Below, one piece after another: positions 1 to 6,424 of a DNA stretch of 6,568 nt. Numbering within the stretch: the first letter of the stretch is position 1; every line of letters starts with the position of its first letter. The DNA is from Comamonadaceae bacterium (GTDB lineage Bacteria; Pseudomonadota; Gammaproteobacteria; Burkholderiales; Burkholderiaceae_C), in NCBI GenBank assembly GCA_947371775.1, contig CANBQX010000110.1:1-6568 (forward strand). The letters are read 5' to 3'. Position numbers and translations under genes: made by a program. The notes beneath the pieces are model-generated. The model was given only the letters and a program-made list of their open reading frames with translations, was not told the DNA's origin and did no database searches.

Positions 1-2045
1 CCGCAGTCGCCACAGCCTTCGCAAACCAGCTCGTTGATCACCACCCGCACCGCGGGGTCCACCAAGGTGCCGCGCTTGCGGCGGCGGCGTTTTTCGGTGG
101 CGCAGGTTTGGTCGTAAATGATGACGGTGGTGCCAGAAATGGTGCGGAACTCGCGCTGAATGCGGTCTAGGGCGTCACGGTGCTCCACCGATACGCCCGT
201 GGGCAAATCACGAACACCCGCGTATTTGTCGGGTTCATCGGTGACCACCACGATGCGCTGTGCGCCTTCAGCGCGCATGCTCTGCGCGATCTGTACGACG
301 CTGTGCCCTTCGGGTCGCTCGCCCACTTGCTGGCCGCCGGTCATGGCGACCGCGTCGTTGTACAAAATTTTGTAGGTGATGTTGACGCCCGCTGCAATCG
401 ACTGGCGCACCGCCAGCAGGCCGCTGTGGAAATAGGTGCCGTCGCCCAGGTTGGCGAACATGTGCTGGTCATGCACAAAGGGCTGCTGGCCCACCCAGGG
501 AACGCCCTCGCCACCCATTTGGGTAAAGCCAAGAGTAGCCCGGTCCATCCAGATGGTCATGAAGTGGCAGCCAATGCCTGCCATGGCACGCGAGCCCTCG
601 GGCACCAGCGTGCTGGTGTTGTGCGGGCAGCCCGAACAAAACCAGGGCTGCCTATCGGTGGGAGGTGCGCCCAGCTGCAAGCTCGTCATGGCGCGCTCTT
701 TGGCGTCCAGGATGGCGATGTGCGCATCCATGCGCGCCGCCACATCGGCATCCACGCCGATGCGCTTCAAACGCTGGGCGATCGCCCGCGCGATCAAGGC
801 GGGCGACAAATCGGCGTTGGCACGCAACAGCGTGTTGGCGCTCGGGTTGGGCATGGACCATTCACCGCCACCGCCAAAGCCGTCCTGGCCGTCCATCTCG
901 TTGAACTTGCCCAGCACACGCGGGCGCACATCAGCGCGCCAGTTGTACAGCTCTTCTTTGAGCTGGTATTCGATGACCTGGCGCTTCTCTTCCACCACCA
1001 GTATTTCTTGCAAGCCGGTGGCAAATTCGCGGGTGAGCTGGGCCTCTAGAGGCCACACCACGGCAACCTTGTGCAGGCGAATGCCCACGCGCTGGCAGGT
1101 GGCGTCGTCGAGCCCCAAGTCGCTGAGCGCCTGGCGGGTGTCGTTAAAGGCCTTGCCGCTGGCCATCAGGCCCAGGCGATCCTTGGGGCCATGGATCACG
1201 TTGTAGTTCAGCCGGTTGGCGCGGATATAGGCCAGCGCCGCGTACCACTTGGTGTCAAACAAACGCGCTTCTTGCTCCAAGGCCGCGTCCGGCCAGCGCA
1301 CGTGCACGCCGCCAGGTGGCATGGCAAAGTCGGTGGGCAGCGCAATGCACACCCGGTGGGCGTCGACATCGACCGAAGCGCTGGACTCGACAATTTCCTG
1401 GATGGTTTTCATGCCCGCCCACACGCCGGAGAAGCGGCTCATGGCAAAGGCATGCACGCCCAGGTCGAGCACGTCTTGCACGCTGGTCGGGAAAAAAACA
1501 GGCGTGCCGCAGGCCTTGAAGATGTGGTCGCTCTGGTGTGCGGCCGTGGAACTCTTGGCCACGTGGTCGTCACCCGCCACCGCAATCACCCCACCCCAGG
1601 GGGTGGTGCCGGCCATGTTGGCGTGCTTGAACACGTCGGAGCAACGGTCCACGCCGGGGCCCTTGCCGTACCAAATGCCAAACACGCCGTCGTATTTGTT
1701 GACGCCCGGCGGTGCAAAGCCGAGCTGCTGCGTACCCCACAAGGCGGTGGCGGCCAGCTCTTCGTTCACGCCGGGCTGAAACACCACATGGTGTTCTTTC
1801 AAATGGGCTTGTGCCTTTTGCAGCGCCTGGTCGTAATTACCCAAAGGCGATCCGCGGTAACCGCTGATAAAGCCTGCGGTGTTTTTGCCGGCTGCCAAGT
1901 CGCGCACCCGCTGCAACATGGGCAGGCGCACCAAGGCCTGCACGCCGCTCATGAACGCGGTGCCGGAACGCAGGGTGTATTTGTCGTCGAGGCTAACGTC
2001 GGGGTGCGCGGCTTGCAGCTGCGCGGGGTTCACGGGGGCGTTCAT
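1..2045 (-). CDS. Indolepyruvate:ferredoxin oxidoreductase, fused type (N-terminal 681 residues; 3' end outside window)
   Basis: One uninterrupted frame translates from ATG at 2045 to the left edge, with no stop codon in 681 codons. Family role: thiamine-diphosphate enzymes of this class oxidatively decarboxylate indolepyruvate and related aryl 2-oxoacids to acyl-CoA, passing electrons to ferredoxin in the cytoplasm. Seen: an N-terminal pyrimidine-domain motif GYRGSPLG (62-69) and FQPGVNEELA (89-98, with Glu95); a cysteine pair C470-x2-C473 in WFCSGCPHNTST; and a cofactor motif beginning GDGTYFHSG at 534, followed after 26 residues by Asn563-Asp564 and then TGGQ (569-572), matching the GDG-x26-N thiamine-diphosphate signature. 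A basic EKRRRRKRG stretch precedes C675-x2-C678-x2-C681, the start of a ferredoxin-like 4Fe-4S motif. Fused bacterial members run to roughly 1,150-1,200 residues, so the gamma (IorB-like) part should lie beyond the edge. The start is fixed by an AGGAGA ribosome site 9 nt upstream. It follows ybeY by 22 nt, so cotranscription is likely. The true substrate could be another aryl or branched 2-oxoacid. Confidence 0.93.
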   Translation of the reverse strand, partial: MNAPVNPAQLQAAHPDVSLDDKYTLRSGTAFMSGVQALVRLPMLQRVRDLAAGKNTAGFISGYRGSPLGNYDQALQKAQAHLKEHHVVFQPGVNEELAATALWGTQQLGFAPPGVNKYDGVFGIWYGKGPGVDRCSDVFKHANMAGTTPWGGVIAVAGDDHVAKSSTAAHQSDHIFKACGTPVFFPTSVQDVLDLGVHAFAMSRFSGVWAGMKTIQEIVESSASVDVDAHRVCIALPTDFAMPPGGVHVRWPDAALEQEARLFDTKWYAALAYIRANRLNYNVIHGPKDRLGLMASGKAFNDTRQALSDLGLDDATCQRVGIRLHKVAVVWPLEAQLTREFATGLQEILVVEEKRQVIEYQLKEELYNWRADVRPRVLGKFNEMDGQDGFGGGGEWSMPNPSANTLLRANADLSPALIARAIAQRLKRIGVDADVAARMDAHIAILDAKERAMTSLQLGAPPTDRQPWFCSGCPHNTSTLVPEGSRAMAGIGCHFMTIWMDRATLGFTQMGGEGVPWVGQQPFVHDQHMFANLGDGTYFHSGLLAVRQSIAAGVNITYKILYNDAVAMTGGQQVGERPEGHSVVQIAQSMRAEGAQRIVVVTDEPDKYAGVRDLPTGVSVEHRDALDRIQREFRTISGTTVIIYDQTCATEKRRRRKRGTLVDPAVRVVINELVCEGCGDC

Positions 2046-2054
2046 GGTGTGAAG

Positions 2055-2060
2055 TCTCCT
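2055..2060 (-). promoter_or_regulatory. Ribosome binding site of the indolepyruvate oxidoreductase gene
   Basis: On the minus strand this reads AGGAGA, 9 nt before the ATG at 2045. It lies inside the 22-nt gap after the ybeY stop codon. It supports the chosen start and shows that the gene is independently translated even if cotranscribed with ybeY. Confidence 0.8.
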
Positions 2061-2067
2061 TCAAGGC

Positions 2068-2520
2068 TCAGCCAGCGTAGGGATTGTCAAATCCAAGTCG
2101 CGCCATGATCTCGGATTCGCGCAGCTCCATCACCTGCGCATCTTCGTCCAGCTCGTGGTCCCAGCCCTGGGCATGAAGGGCACCGTGAACGATAAGGTGG
2201 GCGTAATGCGCTTGCAGTGTTTTGCCCTGCGCATGGGCTTCCTGAGCGACCACCGGCGCGCACAGCACCAGGTCGGCGCTCACCACCGGTTCTTGCGTGT
2301 AGTCAAAAGTGAGCACATTGGTGGCGTAGTCTTTGTTGCGGTATTCGCGGTTCAGTTCCTGGCCTTCCATGGCGTCAACGATGCGCACGGTGATTTCAGC
2401 GTCACTGGCCAAGGCCTTGCGCAGCCAGCGCGCGACTTTGTGGCGGGGCAGCGCCGCACGGTGAAGTTCGGCGTTTGCCAGTTTGCCGAATTGCAATGAC
2501 AAGGCGAGTGTGTGGAGCAT
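2068..2520 (-). CDS. ybeY: Endoribonuclease YbeY (rRNA maturation factor), 150 aa
   Basis: YbeY is a zinc-dependent single-strand endoribonuclease needed for 16S rRNA 3'-end maturation and 70S ribosome quality control. Seen: the diagnostic metal-binding motif H112-x3-H116-x5-H122 in HGALHAQGWDH, and the upstream conserved block LNREYRNKDYATNVLTF (about residues 56-72), in which TNVLTF replaces the commoner TDVLSF. At 150 residues it is close to the usual 150-160. The frame stays open upstream to an ATG at 2658, but that would add 46 residues inside phoH in another frame with no family resemblance. ATG at 2520 gives the typical N-terminus, 4 nt after the phoH stop. No good Shine-Dalgarno sequence precedes it, which suggests translational coupling to phoH. 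The phoH-ybeY pairing is a widely conserved arrangement and supports both calls. Confidence 0.96.
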   Translation of the reverse strand: MLHTLALSLQFGKLANAELHRAALPRHKVARWLRKALASDAEITVRIVDAMEGQELNREYRNKDYATNVLTFDYTQEPVVSADLVLCAPVVAQEAHAQGKTLQAHYAHLIVHGALHAQGWDHELDEDAQVMELRESEIMARLGFDNPYAG

Positions 2521-2524
2521 AGAG

Positions 2525-3565
2525 TTACAGCGTGGTTTTGCGACGGGGGGCACGGGTTTTGGGCAAGCCGGTGCGGGGCGCTTCGGCCTCCGGCTCCGGC
2601 AGCACAGTGCCCAGGCTGAGGGCCAGCGCCATTTCTTCCTGCGCACGTGCAGCGTCATAGGCGTCTACGATGCGGGCGACCAAGGGGTGGCGCACGATGT
2701 CTGCACTGGTCAGACGGGTGATGGCAATGCCGTCGACGCGGCGCAAGGTGCGCTCTGCATCGATCAAACCGCTGAGCTGTGATTTGGGCAGGTCAATTTG
2801 GCTGACATCGCCTGTGATGACAGCCCGGGTGCCAAAGCCGATGCGCGTCAGGAACATCTTCATTTGCTCTGGCGTGGTGTTTTGCGCTTCGTCCAAAATC
2901 ACAAAGGCATTGTTCAGCGTGCGCCCGCGCATAAAAGCCAACGGCGCGATTTCGAGGGCCTGGCGCTCAAAGGCTTTTTGCACCTGCTCAAAGCCCATCA
3001 GGTCGTAAAGCGCGTCGTAAAGCGGGCGCAAATAGGGATCGACTTTCTGATTGAGGTCACCCGGCAAAAAGCCCAGTCGCTCGCCCGCTTCCACCGCAGG
3101 GCGGGTCAGCACAATGCGTTGCACGGCACTGCGCTGCAAGGCGTCCACCGCAGCTGCCACGGCGAGATAGGTTTTGCCGGTACCCGCCGGGCCAATGCCG
3201 ATGGTGATGTCGTGGCTGGCGATATTGTCCAAATACAGCGCCTGGTTGGTGCTGCGGGGTTTCAGGTCTGCGCGTCGGGTGGACAGCGTGGGCCCGTCTT
3301 GCAGCTCGGCAGAGCCGTCGCCCGACAACATTAATTGCACGGTCGCCGCCGGAATAGCCCGCGCAGCCGTCTCATACATGGCTTGGAGCACATCCATGGC
3401 GCGCTGGGCCTGGACTTTGGGGCCGTCCACTTTGAACTGCTCATGGCGGTGCGCAATGCGCACACCTAAGGCGGTCTCGATGGTACGCAAGTGCTCGTCG
3501 GTGGGGCCGCACAGGTGGGACAAGCGTGTGTTGTTAAGCGGCGAGAAAAGGTGTCTGAGAATCAA
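2525..3565 (-). CDS. ybeZ: PhoH family ATPase (YbeZ/PhoL type), 346 aa, TTG start
   Basis: This is a cytoplasmic P-loop ATPase of the PhoH family. YbeZ-type members are encoded beside ybeY and are linked to RNA and ribosome metabolism; the precise reaction is not settled, and helicase-like activity has been proposed. Seen: Walker A GPAGTGKT (125-132, Lys131), GERLGFLPGD (161-170), Walker B FVILDEAQN (221-229, Asp225/Glu226), and TGDVSQIDLP (251-260), all family hallmarks. Residues 1-75 form the small N-terminal region typical of the family. The last 25 or so residues are Pro/Glu-rich and then basic (ending RRKTTL), a likely disordered tail. Reading upstream in frame, TTG at 3565 is the best start because no in-frame ATG occurs near the conserved N-terminus; its Shine-Dalgarno (GGAA, about 8 nt upstream) is weak. 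It heads the probable operon phoH-ybeY-oxidoreductase and is divergent from ruvA. The older symbol phoH implies phosphate control, and no Pho box was recognised. Confidence 0.94.
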   Translation of the reverse strand: MILRHLFSPLNNTRLSHLCGPTDEHLRTIETALGVRIAHRHEQFKVDGPKVQAQRAMDVLQAMYETAARAIPAATVQLMLSGDGSAELQDGPTLSTRRADLKPRSTNQALYLDNIASHDITIGIGPAGTGKTYLAVAAAVDALQRSAVQRIVLTRPAVEAGERLGFLPGDLNQKVDPYLRPLYDALYDLMGFEQVQKAFERQALEIAPLAFMRGRTLNNAFVILDEAQNTTPEQMKMFLTRIGFGTRAVITGDVSQIDLPKSQLSGLIDAERTLRRVDGIAITRLTSADIVRHPLVARIVDAYDAARAQEEMALALSLGTVLPEPEAEAPRTGLPKTRAPRRKTTL

Positions 3566-3654
3566 GTCGATAATTCCGGGCTGGGATTGGGGGGATGCGC
3601 ATGGGAGGCGCGCACCGCATGCCCGATGATAGGCATTTACACAGAAGGCAGCGC
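3566..3654. promoter_or_regulatory. Divergent phoH/ruvA intergenic region
   Basis: These 89 bases separate the divergent starts of phoH (minus) and ruvA (plus), so promoters for both should lie here or just inside the genes. On the minus strand a TATCAT hexamer (3626-3631) resembles a -10 box, but no good -35 lies 16-18 nt upstream. On the plus strand I see no convincing pair of hexamers. The region is therefore assigned by position, not by a recognised motif. Confidence 0.4.
3643..3648 (+). promoter_or_regulatory. Ribosome binding site of ruvA
   Basis: AGAAGG lies 6 nt before the ATG at 3655. It decides the start in favour of 3655 over the in-frame upstream ATGs at 3595 and 3619, which would add residues unlike any RuvA N-terminus. 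Confidence 0.7.
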
Positions 3655-4227
3655 ATGATCGGCAAACTCACAGGAACCCTGAGCGACAAGAACCCCCCGG
3701 AGGTCATGGTGGACTGTGGTGGCGTGGGCTATGAGGTGCAAGTGCCCATGAGCACTTTTTACAACCTGCCCGCGCTGGGTGAAAGGGTGTCGCTGCTGAC
3801 GCATTTTGTGGTGCGCGAAGATGCCCAAATTTTGTACGGCTTTGGCACCGCGCAGGAACGCGCGGCGTTTCGCGAGCTCATCAAGATCTCTGGCGTGGGC
3901 CCACGCACCGCTTTGTCGGTGCTCTCGGGCATGGGAGTGGCCGATTTGGCGCAAGCCATCACACTGCAGGAGCCCGGGCGACTGACCAAGGTGCCAGGTA
4001 TTGGCGCCAAGACAGCGCAGCGCCTGCTGCTCGAGCTCAAAGGCAAGCTGGGGGCTGATATGGGTGCTCCCCTGGGCGCGAGCAGTGGTGCGCAGTCGGA
4101 CATCCTGCAGGCGCTGCTGGCCCTGGGCTACAACGACAAAGAGGCGGCACTGGCTCTGAAAGCCTTGCCAGAGGACGTGGGGGTGAGTGATGGCATCAAG
4201 CTCGCACTCAAGGCCTTGGCGCGATAA
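3655..4227 (+). CDS. ruvA: Holliday junction branch migration protein RuvA, 190 aa
   Basis: RuvA binds four-way Holliday junctions as a tetramer, loads the RuvB motor, and works with the RuvC resolvase in recombination repair. Seen: the classic N-terminus MIGKLTGTL and the VDCGGVGYEVQVP strand of the OB-fold domain (about 1-63); two helix-hairpin-helix motifs, ISGVGPRTAL (78-87) and VPGIGAKTAQ (113-122), which grip DNA; a flexible Gly/Ala/Ser linker (about 134-148); and a C-terminal RuvB-contacting domain III (about 149-190) with LLALGYNDKEA. Length 190 is within the usual 190-205. The start at 3655 matches the family N-terminus and has an AGAAGG site. The gene stands alone: phoH diverges from it upstream, and a terminator begins 15 nt after its stop. 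No ruvB or ruvC is adjacent, unlike the ruvCAB or ruvAB clusters of many bacteria. No LexA-type operator was recognised, though the betaproteobacterial motif was not searched exhaustively. Confidence 0.97.
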   Translation: MIGKLTGTLSDKNPPEVMVDCGGVGYEVQVPMSTFYNLPALGERVSLLTHFVVREDAQILYGFGTAQERAAFRELIKISGVGPRTALSVLSGMGVADLAQAITLQEPGRLTKVPGIGAKTAQRLLLELKGKLGADMGAPLGASSGAQSDILQALLALGYNDKEAALALKALPEDVGVSDGIKLALKALAR

Positions 4228-4242
4228 GACATTTCGCCCACA

Positions 4243-4280
4243 AAAAAGCCCCGCCCGACTTGCGTCGCGCGGGGCTTTTT
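4243..4280. terminator. Two-way intrinsic terminator between convergent ruvA and groEL
   Basis: An A5 run leads into stem arm GCCCCGC (4248-4254), which pairs with GCGGGGC (4269-4275) followed by T5. Inside, CGAC (4256-4259) pairs with GTCG (4264-4267) around a TTGC loop, with a single C/C mismatch (4255/4268) between the stems. The A and T runs also pair, so each strand offers a GC-rich hairpin followed by a U tract. It sits 15 nt after the ruvA stop and 44 nt after the groEL stop, so it can end transcription from both sides. Confidence 0.93.
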
Positions 4281-4324
4281 CTTGGTGACGCAGCCCCTGA
4301 GGACTGCGTTGAACCGGCGTGGAC

Positions 4325-5983
4325 TTACATGCCCATGCCGCCCATTCCACCCATACCGCCCATGTCACCACCGCCCATGCCACCCATGCCGCCTGCGGAG
4401 TCATCCTTAGGGGCTTCAGCGATCATGCACTCTGTGGTCAACATCAAAGACGCCACAGATGCGGCGTTTTGCAAAGCTGTACGAGTCACCTTGGTGGGAT
4501 CCAGGATACCCATCTCGATCATGTCGCCGTAGGTGTCGTTGGCGGCGTTAAAGCCGTAGTTGCCCTTACCGGCCAACACAGCGTTCACCACCACAGAGGC
4601 TTCGCCACCTGCGTTGTAGACGATCTCGCGCAGAGGCGCTTCAATGGCCTTGAGCACCAGCTTGATGCCGGCTTCTTGGTCCGCGTTGTCGCCCTTGATG
4701 GCACCAGCAGCCTGCTTAGCGCGCAGCAATGCCACACCACCACCGGCCACAATGCCTTCTTCCACCGCAGCGCGGGTGGCGTGCAATGCATCTTCCACGC
4801 GGGCTTTCTTTTCTTTCATTTCGACTTCGGTCGCAGCGCCGACCTTGATCACTGCCACACCGCCGGCCAACTTGGCCACGCGCTCTTGCAGTTTTTCGCG
4901 GTCGTAGTCGCTGGTCGCTTCCTCGATTTGCACGCGCACTTGCTTGACGCGGGCTTCGATGTCAGCAGCGGCACCGGCACCGTCGATGATGATGGTGTTC
5001 TCTTTGCCCACTTCGACACGCTTGGCGGAACCCAGGTCAGCCAAGGTGACTTTTTCCAGGGTCAGACCGATTTCTTCAGCGATCACCTTGCCGCCGGTCA
5101 GAATTGCGATGTCTTCCAGCATGGCTTTGCGACGGTCACCAAAGCCAGGAGCCTTCACAGCCACGACCTTCAGAATACCGCGGATGGTGTTGACCACCAA
5201 AGTCGCCAGGGCTTCGCCTTCAACGTCTTCTGCAATGATCAGCAGAGGACGGCCAGCCTTGGCAACTTGCTCCAGCGTGGGGAGCAGGTCACGGATGTTG
5301 CTGATCTTCTTGTCGAACAACAGCACAAAGGGGTTGTCCAGCAAAGCCGCTTGCTTTTCGGGATTGTTGATGAAGTAGGGCGACAGGTAGCCGCGGTCAA
5401 ACTGCATGCCTTCGACGATGTCGAGTTCGTTGTCCAGCGATTTGCCGTCTTCCACGGTGATCACGCCTTCTTTGCCCACTTTGTCCATGGCCTTGGCAAT
5501 GATGTCGCCAATGCTGCTGTCGCTGTTGGCGGAGATGGATCCGACTTGGGCGATCTCTTTGGTGGTGGTGGTGGGCTTAGAAGCCTTTTTCAGTTCTTCG
5601 ATCAAGGCGGTCACCGCTTTGTCGATGCCACGCTTCAGATCCATGGGATTCATGCCAGCGGCCACATACTTCATGCCTTCATGCACGATGGCTTGGGCCA
5701 ACACGGTAGCGGTGGTCGTACCGTCACCTGCGTTGTCAGAGGTCTTGGAAGCCACTTCCTTGACCATTTGCGCGCCCATGTTCTGGAGCTTGTCTTTGAG
5801 TTCGATCTCTTTGGCCACGGACACACCGTCCTTGGTCACGGTGGGGGCGCCGAAAGAGCGCTCGAGCACCACATTGCGGCCCTTGGGACCCAGAGTCACT
5901 TTGACCGCGTTGGCCAAAATGTTCACGCCTTCAACCATGCGTGCGCGGGCTTCGCCGCCAAAAATTACGTCTTTTGCTGCCAT
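4325..5983 (-). CDS. groEL: Chaperonin GroEL (60 kDa), 552 aa
   Basis: GroEL is the cytoplasmic double-ring ATP-driven folding chamber that works with the GroES lid. Seen: N-terminus MAAKDVIFGGEARARM; nucleotide-site motifs LGPKGRNVVL (31-40), KDG (51-53, Asp52), and GDGTTTATVLA (86-96, Asp87); Asp398 in RVEDALHATRAAVEEG, the position of the ATP-hydrolysis aspartate in E. coli GroEL; and AGGGVALL (413-420). The apical domain lies at about 191-375. The C-terminus from 531 is the flexible Gly-Gly-Met repeat tail that lines the cavity floor. Length is within a few residues of the standard 545-550. The start is ATG at 5983 with a GGAGA site 7 nt upstream. It follows groES by 33 nt in the usual groES-groEL order and shares its heat-shock control region at 6398-6452. 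It appears intact, with no missing key residue. Confidence 0.99.
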   Translation of the reverse strand: MAAKDVIFGGEARARMVEGVNILANAVKVTLGPKGRNVVLERSFGAPTVTKDGVSVAKEIELKDKLQNMGAQMVKEVASKTSDNAGDGTTTATVLAQAIVHEGMKYVAAGMNPMDLKRGIDKAVTALIEELKKASKPTTTTKEIAQVGSISANSDSSIGDIIAKAMDKVGKEGVITVEDGKSLDNELDIVEGMQFDRGYLSPYFINNPEKQAALLDNPFVLLFDKKISNIRDLLPTLEQVAKAGRPLLIIAEDVEGEALATLVVNTIRGILKVVAVKAPGFGDRRKAMLEDIAILTGGKVIAEEIGLTLEKVTLADLGSAKRVEVGKENTIIIDGAGAAADIEARVKQVRVQIEEATSDYDREKLQERVAKLAGGVAVIKVGAATEVEMKEKKARVEDALHATRAAVEEGIVAGGGVALLRAKQAAGAIKGDNADQEAGIKLVLKAIEAPLREIVYNAGGEASVVVNAVLAGKGNYGFNAANDTYGDMIEMGILDPTKVTRTALQNAASVASLMLTTECMIAEAPKDDSAGGMGGMGGGDMGGMGGMGGMGM

Positions 5984-6016
5984 GTTCTATTCTCCAAATG
6001 TTTAATCAGGGGTGGA

Positions 6017-6310
6017 TTACTTCGACTCGACCACTGCAAACAGGTCGTCTTCCTTCATCACCAACAGTTCGTCGCCATCGACCTTGACGGTCTGTCCGCT
6101 GTACTTACCGAACAAGACGCGGTCTCCAACTTTGACGGTCAACGCAGCGACTTCGCCTTTGTCATTGCGCTTGCCAGGTCCCACGGCCAGCACTTCACCT
6201 TGGTCAGGCTTTTCGGCGGCGTTGTCAGGGATATAGATGCCAGAGGCGGTTTTGGTTTCGCTTTCAACGCGCTTCACAATCACGCGGTCTGCCAATGGGC
6301 GCAGTTTCAT
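6017..6310 (-). CDS. groES: Co-chaperonin GroES (10 kDa), 97 aa
   Basis: GroES forms the heptameric lid that caps the GroEL ring. Seen: N-terminus MKLRPLADRVIVKRVE; the mobile loop at about residues 17-34 with the hydrophobic contact tripeptide region GIYIPDN (24-30); the GEVLAVGPGKR strand (38-48); VGDRVLFGKYSG (61-72); and the C-terminal LLVMKEDDLFAVVE. Length is the standard 95-97. The frame is open upstream to an ATG at 6379, but those 23 extra residues are not GroES-like. ATG at 6310 has an AGGAG site 7 nt upstream (6318-6322). It is the first gene of groESL, with about 107 nt of leader if transcription starts near 6417. Confidence 0.98.
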   Translation of the reverse strand: MKLRPLADRVIVKRVESETKTASGIYIPDNAAEKPDQGEVLAVGPGKRNDKGEVAALTVKVGDRVLFGKYSGQTVKVDGDELLVMKEDDLFAVVESK

Positions 6311-6397
6311 GAGGAATCTCCTAGGTTTAGAAACAGGTAACAAGCCGACACCCCAAGCGTTTGGGGGCAGGCACAACACAGAGGAGAAAAGTGTTTG
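6311..6397 (-). promoter_or_regulatory. groES mRNA leader with a hairpin and the AGGAG ribosome site
   Basis: This is the untranslated stretch between the CIRCE operator and the groES start. On the transcribed strand it contains a perfect 6-bp hairpin, CCCCAA-ACGC-TTGGGG (6351-6366), which lacks a U tract and so is not a terminator. It also contains the AGGAG site (6318-6322). The AGGA of that site can pair with TCCT just before the ATG (6312-6315) through a 3-nt loop. The hairpins are seen in the sequence; any regulatory role is inferred. Confidence 0.45.
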
Positions 6398-6424
6398 TTA
6401 GCACTCAACTCCTACGAGTGCTAA
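6398..6424. promoter_or_regulatory. CIRCE operator (HrcA repressor binding site)
   Basis: The site reads TTAGCACTC, nine bases, GAGTGCTAA: a perfect match to the CIRCE inverted repeat bound by the heat-shock repressor HrcA. It begins at the promoter -10 box and covers the expected transcription start, so bound HrcA should block groESL initiation at normal temperature. hrcA itself is not in the window. Confidence 0.97.

Noticed and set aside
1041..1054. Perfect 14-bp palindrome GGCCTCTAGAGGCC.
   Set aside because: It lies inside the oxidoreductase coding sequence, where it encodes a WPLEA stretch. A protein constraint plus chance explains it, and no partner copies were seen in the window.
180..2108. 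Long plus-strand open frames (180-1049, 436-1206, 1071-2108) over the left third.
   Set aside because: The minus strand here encodes a clear, uninterrupted indolepyruvate oxidoreductase with cofactor motifs. The plus-strand translations are low-complexity His/Ala/Gly-rich shadows.
2521..2658. Extended YbeY start at 2658 giving 196 residues.
   Set aside because: The extra 46 residues lie inside phoH in a different frame and do not look like a YbeY N-terminus. ATG at 2520 gives the standard length.
3626..3631. TATCAT on the minus strand as the phoH -10 box.
   Set aside because: No acceptable -35 hexamer lies 16-18 nt upstream and there is no extended -10 TG. A six-base match alone is not enough.
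3595..3654. Extended RuvA starts at 3595 or 3619.
   Set aside because: The MIGKLTG start at 3655 is the family N-terminus and has a well-spaced AGAAGG.
4331..4393. Repetitive CCCAT/CCGCC-rich tract that looks like a short tandem repeat.
   Set aside because: It is the Gly-Gly-Met tail of GroEL, a normal feature of the protein rather than an independent DNA repeat.
3637..4404. A 255-codon minus-strand frame opposite ruvA.
   Set aside because: RuvA on the plus strand is unmistakable. The antisense frame crosses the terminator and the groEL tail and has no recognisable motifs.
4319..6340. A 673-codon open frame on the plus strand, antisense to all of groEL and groES.
   Set aside because: It is antisense to two certain genes. 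Its His/Gln/Phe-rich translation reflects reverse-complemented chaperonin codons, it resembles no family I know, and it has no ribosome site of its own. Long antisense frames are common in high-GC genes with strong codon bias.
6311..6379. Extended GroES start at 6379.
   Set aside because: The 23 added residues are unlike GroES, and the AGGAG site is placed for ATG at 6310.
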